Assembly: GCA_019084405.1 (NCBI GenBank)
Contig: JAHRFX010000059.1
Span: 1 to 6,368 of the forward strand
Length of the DNA: 6,368 bases
From: Methanobacterium sp.
GTDB taxonomy: Archaea > Methanobacteriota > Methanobacteria > Methanobacteriales > Methanobacteriaceae
Direction of reading: 5' to 3'
Below, piece after piece: positions 1 to 4,803 of the stretch. Position 1 is the first letter of the stretch. Every line of letters starts with the position of its first letter. The translations under genes were made by a program, and so were the position numbers. The notes below the pieces were generated by a model. The model saw only the letters and a list, made by a program, of their open reading frames with translations. It was not told the origin of the DNA and did no database searches.

Positions 1-1
1 A

Positions 2-127
2 CTTGATAATTACTCCACTCATAAAGCAGTACTCGTTAAAAAAGTAGCTGAAATTTTAAATATAAATTTAATATACTTACCTGAATATTCACCGGATTTA
101 AACCCTATTGAAGATGTTTGGAGAGTA
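2..127 (+). pseudogene. IS630-family transposase, internal C-terminal fragment
   Basis: Reading frame 2 encodes about 42 residues with the hallmark C-terminal half of an IS630/Tc1-like DDE transposase. LDNYSTHKA at the very start holds the second catalytic Asp, and YLPEYSPDLNPIEDVWR at about 78-124 holds the catalytic Glu of NPIE. The spacing between the two acids is about 35 residues, as usual for this family (established knowledge). The 5' part lies outside the window. After VWR the similarity stops abruptly and the frame runs into the antisense of a glycosyltransferase gene, so the last few dozen residues and the terminal inverted repeat are missing. The exact end is uncertain within about 122-130. 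It is a remnant, not an active transposase. Confidence 0.85.
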
Positions 128-627
128 ATCACCCTGGGCCTGCCCCACCACCTGATTATAGGCCTGGGCGAAGGATTTATTTTCTTTATTTTAATAATTT
201 TAAGTGGCAGGCTGGAGGATAAACTTTCTAAAAAAGCAACCGAACCATCACCAGAGTCCTGATCCACCACTATTAGTTCATAATTAGGGTAGTGGATGTT
301 TTCTTTAAAATTAGAGAATAAGCGGGAGAGATGATTTTTACCATTACGATTCAGTATAATAATGGAAACTAAAGGTGAATCCTCTTTAAAGAGATGTAAA
401 TCAATATTAGAATTGTTTTGACTTAGTATATCTTCATATTTTTCTTTTAATTCCTTTTTACTCCACTTTGGTTTTTGGAGGTATTTAGAAAGAGGATTAT
501 CTTTAGTCAGTTTATTATTTAAAGCAGCAACCTTTATTTTTCCTGATTTTATATTGTGGTTCAATTCAATTTTAAGCCTTCTTAAATGGTTTTTGGTGAT
601 TTTTTTCAGGTTTTTATCATTGTTAAT
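125..627 (-). pseudogene. Family 2 glycosyltransferase, truncated and frameshifted
   Basis: The minus strand encodes the N-terminal part of a GT-A fold family 2 glycosyltransferase, which transfers a sugar from an activated donor. A basic leader of about 80 residues precedes the nucleotide-sugar site: SPLVSIIILNRNGKNHL, then YELIVVDQDSGDGSVAFLES. The frame then goes wrong near 184-190. The continuous frame reads INPSPRPIIRWWG, but the neighbouring frame reads ENKSFAQAYNQVVGQAQGD, the expected N-x-SFA-A-N...A-x-GD motif. This equals a one-base loss in an A-rich stretch. The gene ends at the IS630 junction just before the expected DxD metal-binding region. No ATG opens the frame. The candidates are TTG at 564, or ATT at 625-627 about nine bases after a GGAG site at 637-640, possibly a mutated ATG. 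A typical member has more than 250 residues, so this is non-functional. Confidence 0.8.
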
Positions 628-640
628 GTTGTTCTACTCC

Positions 641-887
641 TAAATAAGACTTACAAATCCCTCCGAAAAAAATATTCAGTGTATGATTTTTAATCTAAAT
701 TATAATCTTTTCATTATACAATTTTAATAATTTAAGAACATTTTAATTCTATACCTTTATAAAACTTACTACTTAGCCGGGCTTAGTCAACCATTTTTTC
801 CTGTTAAAAAAAGGACTAATTAATATGCTAGTTCCTTATTCCTGCTGGCATCTCTAAGATATTCTATTTAATTAAATCATTATCCTC
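641..887. other. AT-rich gene-free intergenic stretch
   Basis: No open frame of credible length or codon pattern is visible on either strand. Apart from the possible TATA box near 698-712, only a short direct repeat (CTTAG twice near 773-788) stands out. It separates the broken glycosyltransferase from the Pro-rich protein gene and probably holds the first gene's promoter and the second gene's 3' end. Confidence 0.4.
698..712 (-). promoter_or_regulatory. Possible TATA/BRE promoter of the glycosyltransferase remnant
   Basis: On the minus strand GAAAAGA is followed directly by TTATAATT, which resembles an archaeal BRE plus TATA box. A start site about 25 bases further on would leave a leader of roughly 45 bases before the GGAG site and the putative start near 627. 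The region is very AT-rich, so chance matches are likely. Confidence 0.25.
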
Positions 888-894
888 AAAAAAA
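888..894 (-). terminator. Poly-T terminator-like run after the Pro-rich gene
   Basis: Seven consecutive T on the minus strand lie about 20 bases past the stop codon of the Pro-rich gene. Archaeal termination commonly uses such runs without a hairpin. No stem is seen. Confidence 0.4.
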
Positions 895-913
895 GAAATA
901 TTAACAATTCGGT

Positions 914-1240
914 TTATTCTGAATTATTTCCATTAAATGGAGGTTCTGGTTCACTGGGAGGGGGATTATTTGGTTGTGGATTATTTGGTTGAGGATTATA
1001 TACTGGTGGTCGGTTAGGGGTAGGGTTGGAGTTATCTTCTGGTTCTGGAATCTCTTCTACTTCCACTTCTTCGGTGGAATTATCTAGATTCTTAAACTGG
1101 AGGCTCCAGATATCTATAAGATCAATGCCTTCTGCATGGGGATTACTATCTCCCACTGCTCCTGGAATCCCATATAAGCCCACACTTAAAACCAGTAAAA
1201 CTGGTATGAGGGCTCCTATTAATTTATAATCTTTGTTCAT
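914..1240 (-). CDS. Small exported Pro/Asn-rich protein, unknown function
   Basis: A 108-residue protein I do not recognise. Residues about 7-28 form one hydrophobic segment (LIGALIPVLLVLSVGLYGIP) after a short MNKDYK head, consistent with a signal peptide or N-terminal anchor, so the rest should face outward. Residues 55-70 are acidic (EEVEVEEIPEPED). Residues 71-101 are a low-complexity Pro/Asn tail with a repeated PQPNN unit. Possible N-glycosylation sequons are N54-S-T and N105-N-S. ATG at 1238-1240 is preferred over the TTG 15 bases upstream because GGTGA at 1245-1249 is correctly spaced for it and would lie inside the longer version. It is followed by a T7 run. A Pro-rich stalk crossing a cell wall is one reading, but no catalytic domain is visible. 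The neighbouring DUF4012 gene is on the same strand. Confidence 0.7.
   Translation of the reverse strand: MNKDYKLIGALIPVLLVLSVGLYGIPGAVGDSNPHAEGIDLIDIWSLQFKNLDNSTEEVEVEEIPEPEDNSNPTPNRPPVYNPQPNNPQPNNPPPSEPEPPFNGNNSE
963..992 (-). repeat. Two tandem 15-bp repeats coding PQPNN
   Basis: GGATTATTTGGTTG plus T or A occurs twice head to tail on the plus strand (963-977 and 978-992), and a partial third copy starts at 993. Each unit encodes five residues in the Pro/Asn-rich tail, so gain or loss of units changes tail length without shifting the frame. Confidence 0.85.
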
Positions 1241-1339
1241 GTAGTCACCAATCAACCTTAATTAAGGATAGTATGTTAATGTTTCAACAACATTTCTATC
1301 CTGAGATACTTAATATTGATTATATTCTTATAAGTAGCA

Positions 1340-1353
1340 CTATATAATCCTTT
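1340..1353 (-). promoter_or_regulatory. Candidate archaeal promoter for the Pro-rich gene
   Basis: On the minus strand AAAGGA (BRE-like) is followed by TTATATAG (TATA-like). This is the best such match in the gap between the DUF4012 gene and the Pro-rich gene. Transcription would begin near 1315, giving a leader of about 75 bases. It supports separate transcription of the small gene, but a second TATA-like stretch lies near 1320-1335. Confidence 0.4.
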
Positions 1354-1394
1354 TGCCAAAAGTTGTATATAGGGTCTTAATCAGGTTTTAGACT

Positions 1395-1410
1395 TTAAAG
1401 CAAGCTTTAA
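1395..1410. repeat. Short perfect inverted repeat
   Basis: TTAAAGC, two bases, GCTTTAA form a perfect 7-bp palindrome in the gap between two minus-strand genes, about 45 bases upstream of the candidate TATA box. It could be an operator half-site pair. It may also be chance in AT-rich DNA. Confidence 0.3.
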
Positions 1411-1452
1411 TACTATTTGCATTAAAATCAAGTAAAAAATAATACTTACCCT

Positions 1453-1491
1453 AAAAAAGAATTTAATAAGGTTATAATGAAATATAACCTT
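1453..1491 (-). terminator. Hairpin plus T6 terminator of the DUF4012 gene
   Basis: A perfect 9-bp inverted repeat (AAGGTTATA, six-base loop, TATAACCTT at 1468-1491) begins at the last base of the DUF4012 stop codon. On the minus strand it is followed after nine bases by six T (1453-1458). Stem, position and T run together look like a transcription end. Confidence 0.6.
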
Positions 1492-2198
1492 TATTTATTA
1501 AAAAAATATCCTAAACCATTGGCCAGGGCAAATTTAAGGACCTGATCTTGAGGCACCACCGCAATATTTCCCTGTAAGTACTGCTCTATAGCCACCCTGG
1601 ATAAGGCCATGAAGTTTTGCTCATCCTGGGCTTTTTCAAAAATAGGCCTCATTAATGATTCCACGGCATTACCCCGGGACATACCTTCGGTTTGTTCATA
1701 TCTTAAAAATTCTATGGAATTACCAGACATCATCCCTCTACCAGGAACATTTACCGGCCCCACCGCCTGAATAAGGGCATCTACTGCAGTGGGGTTTACT
1801 ATGATCACCGTATCGGTCTTGATTCCGGTGTGGTATTCTACTATCTCCTGGGCCAGTTTAGCCCCCACTTCCGGGTCTGCATCCCATAACGAATCATGCA
1901 TCACTAACTGATTCAAGCCCTGAGCCTGAACTTCAGGAGGAGCCTCCTGGGTAGGGTGGTAAAGTCCACCAGGATAAATGGGAGTGATTTTTTTAATATT
2001 TTTTCCTTCCACTTCCAGGGCAAAGGCCATATCCACTCCTCCCATACCGGGACGCTGTTCACCAGGGTCTACAGTTAATAATAGGACCGTCTGATTTTCA
2101 AAACCAGAACCAGATCCATTGTTCATGAATTGGAAAGCAAAAAATAGGGATCCAGCTACTATGAGCAGGATTATAATAAGCAGTAATTTTTTTAACAT
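1491..2198 (-). CDS. DUF4012-type membrane-anchored extracytoplasmic protein
   Basis: A 235-residue protein. Residues 3-24 are one hydrophobic anchor after MLKK, then a Gly/Ser/Asn linker, then a globular domain expected outside the membrane. Recognisable stretches are LLLTVDPGEQRPGMGGVDMA (39-58), ITPIYPGGLYHP (71-82), an HDSLWDADPEVGAKLAQEIV segment (101-120), KTDTVIIVNPTAVDALIQAVGPVNVPG (127-153) and FLRYEQTEGMSRGNAVESLM (164-183). I match these from memory to the archaeal DUF4012 family, whose function is not established. The order of motifs parallels LytR-CpsA-Psr (LCP) phosphotransferases, which attach polymers to cell walls, but the LCP IPRD arginine is not seen. An LCP-like role is inference. 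GGAGAT at 2202-2207 supports the ATG start. The gene ends in a hairpin and T-run terminator. It looks intact. Confidence 0.8.
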   Translation of the reverse strand: MLKKLLLIIILLIVAGSLFFAFQFMNNGSGSGFENQTVLLLTVDPGEQRPGMGGVDMAFALEVEGKNIKKITPIYPGGLYHPTQEAPPEVQAQGLNQLVMHDSLWDADPEVGAKLAQEIVEYHTGIKTDTVIIVNPTAVDALIQAVGPVNVPGRGMMSGNSIEFLRYEQTEGMSRGNAVESLMRPIFEKAQDEQNFMALSRVAIEQYLQGNIAVVPQDQVLKFALANGLGYFFNK

Positions 2199-2396
2199 TC
2201 AATCTCCTGAAAATATATTTTGCATAGAAATTAGATTAAAACCAGCAAGTGGTTTAACTATGTAGGGAATTATTCTTTTTTAATATTTCAACTATTTAAA
2301 TGTAATTTAAAAACTTTTTTTTCCTGGACTAAAAAAATAGTAGTTATTAGCTACATGAAAAATACCAGGGCTTATACTCTCCCAGATTTTAAATTT
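2199..2396. other. Intergenic gap between DUF1616 and DUF4012 genes
   Basis: About 200 AT-rich bases without a gene. Toward the DUF1616 side there is a T-rich gene end. Toward the DUF4012 side the minus strand has TTTAAATA near 2290-2300 that could act as a TATA box, about 95 bases before the start codon. Both readings are weak, but the size of the gap argues against a tightly coupled pair. Confidence 0.3.
2331..2354 (-). terminator. Probable T-run terminator of the DUF1616 gene
   Basis: On the minus strand a small stem (GTAG, seven bases, CTAC) is followed closely by seven T at 2331-2337, about 50 bases past the DUF1616 stop codon. The stem alone is too weak to matter. The T run is the better evidence. 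Confidence 0.4.
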
Positions 2397-3335
2397 TCAT
2401 GATTTAAAACTGAATCTCTGGGAAGGAGCTAATTTTATAACCCGGATATAGGCCACTGCACTTAATATTATACTTAAAACTCCAATAATCATTAAAATTG
2501 AACTTAAATTAATCCCCAGGGGGGTGTAAAATAAGATTATTCCAATAACAGAGGTTAAAGCTAAACTAATTATCACCGCCAGGCCCCAGCGCTCAATAAC
2601 TTCTAAACTTTCTTTACCCGGGAATAAAAGGGCCATTAAAAGATATCCGGGGATTATAAATATAAATAAACCGACTAAAATTGTTTTAACTATGCTGGTA
2701 TTGAGTAAGGGAATAGAAACGGTCACTATACTCAGTACCGATAGGATGATAATGGCCAGGATATCTACCGGTGCATTGGTACTGAAGCTTAACTTTTTAC
2801 CCTGAACTTGCTTTTTTTCTATCTTTTCTACCACCGGATATTTTTCCACTTTTTTCAATCTGCCCTGATCTACAGTTTCTGTGGTTTTATTTAGACTCTG
2901 GCGGTAAGACCTTACCATATCCTGCGGGGATTTAACCGTACCGGGAGATATACTTTGAACTTTTAATGACTTTGAGAGTTTATTACGCCTACGGTAAGCT
3001 ACAAGGGATAGTATCATGGATATACTGGAGAGTACCACTATAAGCAAGTTAGTCTGCATTAAAAGAGGGCTGTATTTAAGTACCACACTTACGGACATGG
3101 TTAAAAGGGCACTTAACATTAAAAGAAGCACTGGCTTTTTTAAAAGTCCATTATAATTTTTATCTGGATATAAAACAGCCAGGAGGGAGTAACCCGATGC
3201 TATGAAGATTAAAAAGAGGAAAATCACATCCAGGTATTCGTTGTTTGTAATAGGGCTAAAAAAGGTTATGAGTGCGGTGTAACTAACCCCTATTAAGAAA
3301 ATCAGAATAAGATCTTTATTTGCCATTTTTTTCAT
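2397..3335 (-). CDS. DUF1616-type membrane protein with two four-helix repeats
   Basis: A 312-residue integral membrane protein of the archaeal DUF1616 type (recognised from memory; function unknown). Eight hydrophobic helices are visible at about 8-28, 37-56, 69-88, 95-114, 190-211, 216-237, 249-269 and 277-297. Helices 1-4 and 5-8 are copies of each other: IASGYSLLAVLYPDK matches IIPGYLLMALLFPGK, VLKYSPL matches ILFYTPL, and ILSLVAYRR matches ILSAVAYIR. The 75-residue linker is hydrophilic and rich in Lys/Arg/Glu. The start at 3335 is chosen because GGGAAGAT (3340-3347) sits six bases upstream. An in-frame ATG at 3380 lacks such a site and would place a TATA-like sequence inside the gene. 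It is divergent from the gene at 3497. In other archaea such proteins often sit near surface-glycan genes, which fits the neighbours here. No catalytic residues are evident. Confidence 0.8.
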   Translation of the reverse strand: MKKMANKDLILIFLIGVSYTALITFFSPITNNEYLDVIFLFLIFIASGYSLLAVLYPDKNYNGLLKKPVLLLMLSALLTMSVSVVLKYSPLLMQTNLLIVVLSSISMILSLVAYRRRNKLSKSLKVQSISPGTVKSPQDMVRSYRQSLNKTTETVDQGRLKKVEKYPVVEKIEKKQVQGKKLSFSTNAPVDILAIIILSVLSIVTVSIPLLNTSIVKTILVGLFIFIIPGYLLMALLFPGKESLEVIERWGLAVIISLALTSVIGIILFYTPLGINLSSILMIIGVLSIILSAVAYIRVIKLAPSQRFSFKS

Positions 3336-3366
3336 AGATATCTTCCCATTTAAGTAATCACTGCCG

Positions 3367-3376
3367 ATTATAAATA
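3367..3376 (-). promoter_or_regulatory. Possible TATA box of the DUF1616 gene
   Basis: TATTTATAAT on the minus strand lies about 32-40 bases before the preferred ATG at 3335. That would allow a short leader of about ten bases containing the GGGAAGAT site. The sequence upstream of it is not a convincing BRE. Confidence 0.35.
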
Positions 3377-3422
3377 GCATATTAATTACAATTTATTTTG
3401 ATATTATTTGAGGTAACTCCCT

Positions 3423-3430
3423 TTTATATG
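3423..3430 (+). promoter_or_regulatory. Possible TATA box of the 86-aa gene
   Basis: TTTATATG lies in the divergent intergenic region, about 67 bases before the plus-strand start at 3497. It is the closest TATA-like match on that strand at a plausible distance, but the whole region is AT-rich. Confidence 0.25.
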
Positions 3431-3496
3431 ATATGGTTTAATATTTTTAAACTATAACTATCATGTCCCTATTGAAGTAATACCGGATGTATTTTC

Positions 3497-3757
3497 ATGA
3501 CCGATACTAACTTAGAAAAACTAAAAAAAGCCCTGGATAACCGGGAATGCACTATAAACCAACAATCAAAGGTTATGGAAATAACCTTTAAAAAAGAAGT
3601 AGATGCGGAGTGGTTTGAAAATATATGTTTATCCCGAAAGGGTGAATCTGCCCTGTCCTGTATGATGTCTTTGAAACCCCCGGGAAAAAATCAATTTAAA
3701 TTCATATTCAATATAACTGATATAGAGTGTTTTATTGAAATCATGAACCGGGATTAA
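3497..3757 (+). CDS. Hypothetical protein, 86 aa
   Basis: I do not recognise this protein. It is small, soluble and charged, with no signal peptide or membrane helix. It opens with an amphipathic Lys-rich segment (TNLEKLKKALDN). Alternating short hydrophobic and polar stretches follow (KVMEITFKKEV; NQFKFIFNITDIECFIEIM), consistent with a small alpha/beta fold. Four Cys are present. Two of them, in a CLSRKGESALSC stretch, are 11 residues apart, but no standard metal-binding pattern is seen. The start has no clear Shine-Dalgarno; the nearest in-frame upstream stop is at 3473, and the next Met is about residue 27, so 3497 is the best start. Codon use resembles the neighbours. The frame, the stop and its place at the head of a plus-strand gene series support it as real. 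Confidence 0.6.
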   Translation: MTDTNLEKLKKALDNRECTINQQSKVMEITFKKEVDAEWFENICLSRKGESALSCMMSLKPPGKNQFKFIFNITDIECFIEIMNRD

Positions 3758-3772
3758 GTAACATTTAAGTCT

Positions 3773-3837
3773 AAGCATAATTTAATTAAAATTTTATTTA
3801 TTAAAAGCATAAATAAGTCCTTTAACATAAAGCATAA
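3773..3837 (+). repeat. Three AAGCATAA direct repeats upstream of the 115-aa gene
   Basis: AAGCATAA occurs at 3773-3780, 3805-3812 and 3830-3837. The first and third copies extend into similar sequence (AAGCATAATTTAATTAAAA against AAGCATAATCAATTAAAA). They lie between the two small plus-strand genes. They may be operator copies or a duplicated AT-rich segment. Confidence 0.45.
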
Positions 3838-3872
3838 TCAATTAAAAATCTTAAAAAAAGCGAGGAATAGTA

Positions 3873-4220
3873 ATGGTACCGGGATCAGCACCAATAACCT
3901 TCAGTAGAAAAATTGATGGAGAAATAAAAGATTTAACTGTGAGTGAAGAATTTGTAATGGACTTTCATTTCACCACCCAGGAGCACCTCATGGTGATTTT
4001 AAGGGTAATGGGTATGGACTCCCAAAAAACAAAGGATTTCTTTAAAGATACCATAGGAGAGACCTTCCAGTTGAAGACCATGGACACCTGGAAAAAAGAA
4101 AAAGTGGAAGGAGAATTCATACTCACTGACATGTACCTGGATGAAGGCCCTCCCCTTTCTATTGATATCGGAGTGGATCCCTACATGCTTCGACTTATCC
4201 TGGACTTTAAAACTAATTAA
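3873..4220 (+). CDS. Hypothetical protein, 115 aa
   Basis: I do not recognise this protein. The start is well supported: GAGG at 3862-3865 is seven bases before ATG. The sequence is soluble, acidic and free of Cys, with no signal peptide. Features include an N-terminal beta-rich part (PITFSRKIDGEIKDLTVS), a central FHFTTQEHLMVILRVMGMDSQ helix-like segment, a KKEKVEGEFILTDMYLDEGPP turn, and a C-terminal DIGVDPYMLRLILDF stretch. The alternation suggests a compact alpha/beta domain. It is followed nine bases later by a run of ten T, so the transcript probably ends here and the gene is separate from the split-barrel gene downstream. The 115-base AT-rich gap before it carries the AAGCATAA repeats. 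Confidence 0.65.
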   Translation: MVPGSAPITFSRKIDGEIKDLTVSEEFVMDFHFTTQEHLMVILRVMGMDSQKTKDFFKDTIGETFQLKTMDTWKKEKVEGEFILTDMYLDEGPPLSIDIGVDPYMLRLILDFKTN

Positions 4221-4228
4221 AACTCACA

Positions 4229-4238
4229 TTTTTTTTTT
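4229..4238 (+). terminator. Ten-T terminator-like run
   Basis: Ten consecutive T begin nine bases after the stop codon of the 115-aa gene. A run of this length on the coding strand just past a stop is typical of intrinsic termination in archaea. No stem precedes it. Confidence 0.6.
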
Positions 4239-4293
4239 AAAAACCATATCACGGATGGGAAAAATCCCTGAATTAAAAAAAAGAAGGGTTGTT

Positions 4294-4323
4294 ATGCGAA
4301 AAAAATATGATGAACCCATGTGT
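4294..4323 (+). other. Out-of-frame probable original 5' end of the split-barrel gene
   Basis: ATG at 4294 follows AGAAGG (4282-4287) at good spacing and reads MRKKYDEPMC before reaching a run of five C (4324-4328). That frame continues only to a stop at 4390 with an unlikely Cys/Arg-rich sequence. Removing one C would join it to PLEIVPVLDF of the split-barrel frame. The short piece is therefore probably the native N-terminus, displaced by an extra C. Confidence 0.5.
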
Positions 4324-4789
4324 CCCCCTGGAGATAGTACCTGTACTAGATTTTATAGATGTAAAACAGGACATATCAGATCTTTTAAATAAGGAATCAT
4401 TTGCCGTATTGGCCACCCAGGGCCAGGGCCAACCATATACTTCGCTTATGAGTTTTAATGCCACCGAAGACTTAAAAAAGATTGTATTCAGCACTCCTCA
4501 AGAAACCCGCAAGTTTGAATTACTTAAAAAATCAGATAAAGTAGCCCTTATGATTGATAATCGCTCCCAAACACCGCCCAGCCTAAATCGGATTAGTGCA
4601 GTAACCATAACTGGTAAAGCAAACATCATACCTTCAGAAAAAGCCCAAAAATGGGCGGATTTTCTTATTGAAAAACACCCTTATCAGAAATCATTTATTC
4701 TAGCACCATCCACCACCCTGGTGGTGGTGGATGTATACCGTTATTTCCTGGTAAAAAGGTTCCAGGAAGTGGTGGAGTGGACTCCCTGA
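4307..4789 (+). CDS. FMN-binding split-barrel (PNPOx-like) protein
   Basis: A protein of about 160 residues with the features of the pyridoxamine 5'-phosphate oxidase-like flavin-binding split barrel, usually a homodimeric cytosolic FMN or F420 binder. Visible family stretches are SFAVLATQGQGQPYTSLMSF (31-50), KIVFSTPQETRKFELLKKSDKVALMIDNR (58-86), AVTITGKANII (98-108), an EKHPYQKSF segment (122-130) and a final DVYRYFLVKRFQEVVEW. Which substrate it acts on cannot be read from the sequence. The start is uncertain. TTG at 4289 and ATG at 4307 and 4310 lie in this frame, but none has a good ribosome site, whereas an out-of-frame ATG at 4294 does. A single extra C at 4324-4328 would explain this, so the gene may be frameshifted at its 5' end. 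The PEP-synthase-like remnant follows after 14 bases, suggesting an operon. Confidence 0.8.
   Translation: MMNPCVPLEIVPVLDFIDVKQDISDLLNKESFAVLATQGQGQPYTSLMSFNATEDLKKIVFSTPQETRKFELLKKSDKVALMIDNRSQTPPSLNRISAVTITGKANIIPSEKAQKWADFLIEKHPYQKSFILAPSTTLVVVDVYRYFLVKRFQEVVEWTP
4707..4733. repeat. Perfect 11-bp hairpin inside the split-barrel gene
   Basis: CATCCACCACC, five bases CTGGT, GGTGGTGGATG form a perfect 11-bp inverted repeat. The GGT/CCA iterations allow alternative registers. It lies within the codons for PSTTLVVVD and is far more GC-rich than its surroundings. Confidence 0.8.
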
Positions 4790-4803
4790 ATTAAGGTGAT
4801 TAT

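Noticed and set aside
637..913. Possible small RNA or riboswitch in the AT-rich gap
   Set aside because: No stable stem, conserved core or tRNA-like fold could be found by eye; the CTTAG repeat is direct, not inverted.
1026..1229. Plus-strand open frame of 67 codons
   Set aside because: It is antisense to the Pro-rich gene; its Ser/Thr-rich composition is a mirror of the real coding strand and it has no ribosome site.
4257..4268. GGGA-AAAA-TCCC mini hairpin upstream of the split-barrel gene
   Set aside because: Only four base pairs with a four-base loop, too small to call a regulator or terminator.
4324..4392. Continuation of the ATG-4294 frame with several Cys and Arg (CPPGDSTCTRFYRCK), resembling a small zinc-binding protein
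   Set aside because: It overlaps clear split-barrel coding in another frame and is better explained by a one-base shift at the C run.
4273..4494. Minus-strand open frame of 73 codons
   Set aside because: Antisense to the split-barrel gene, with no start signal or recognisable protein features.
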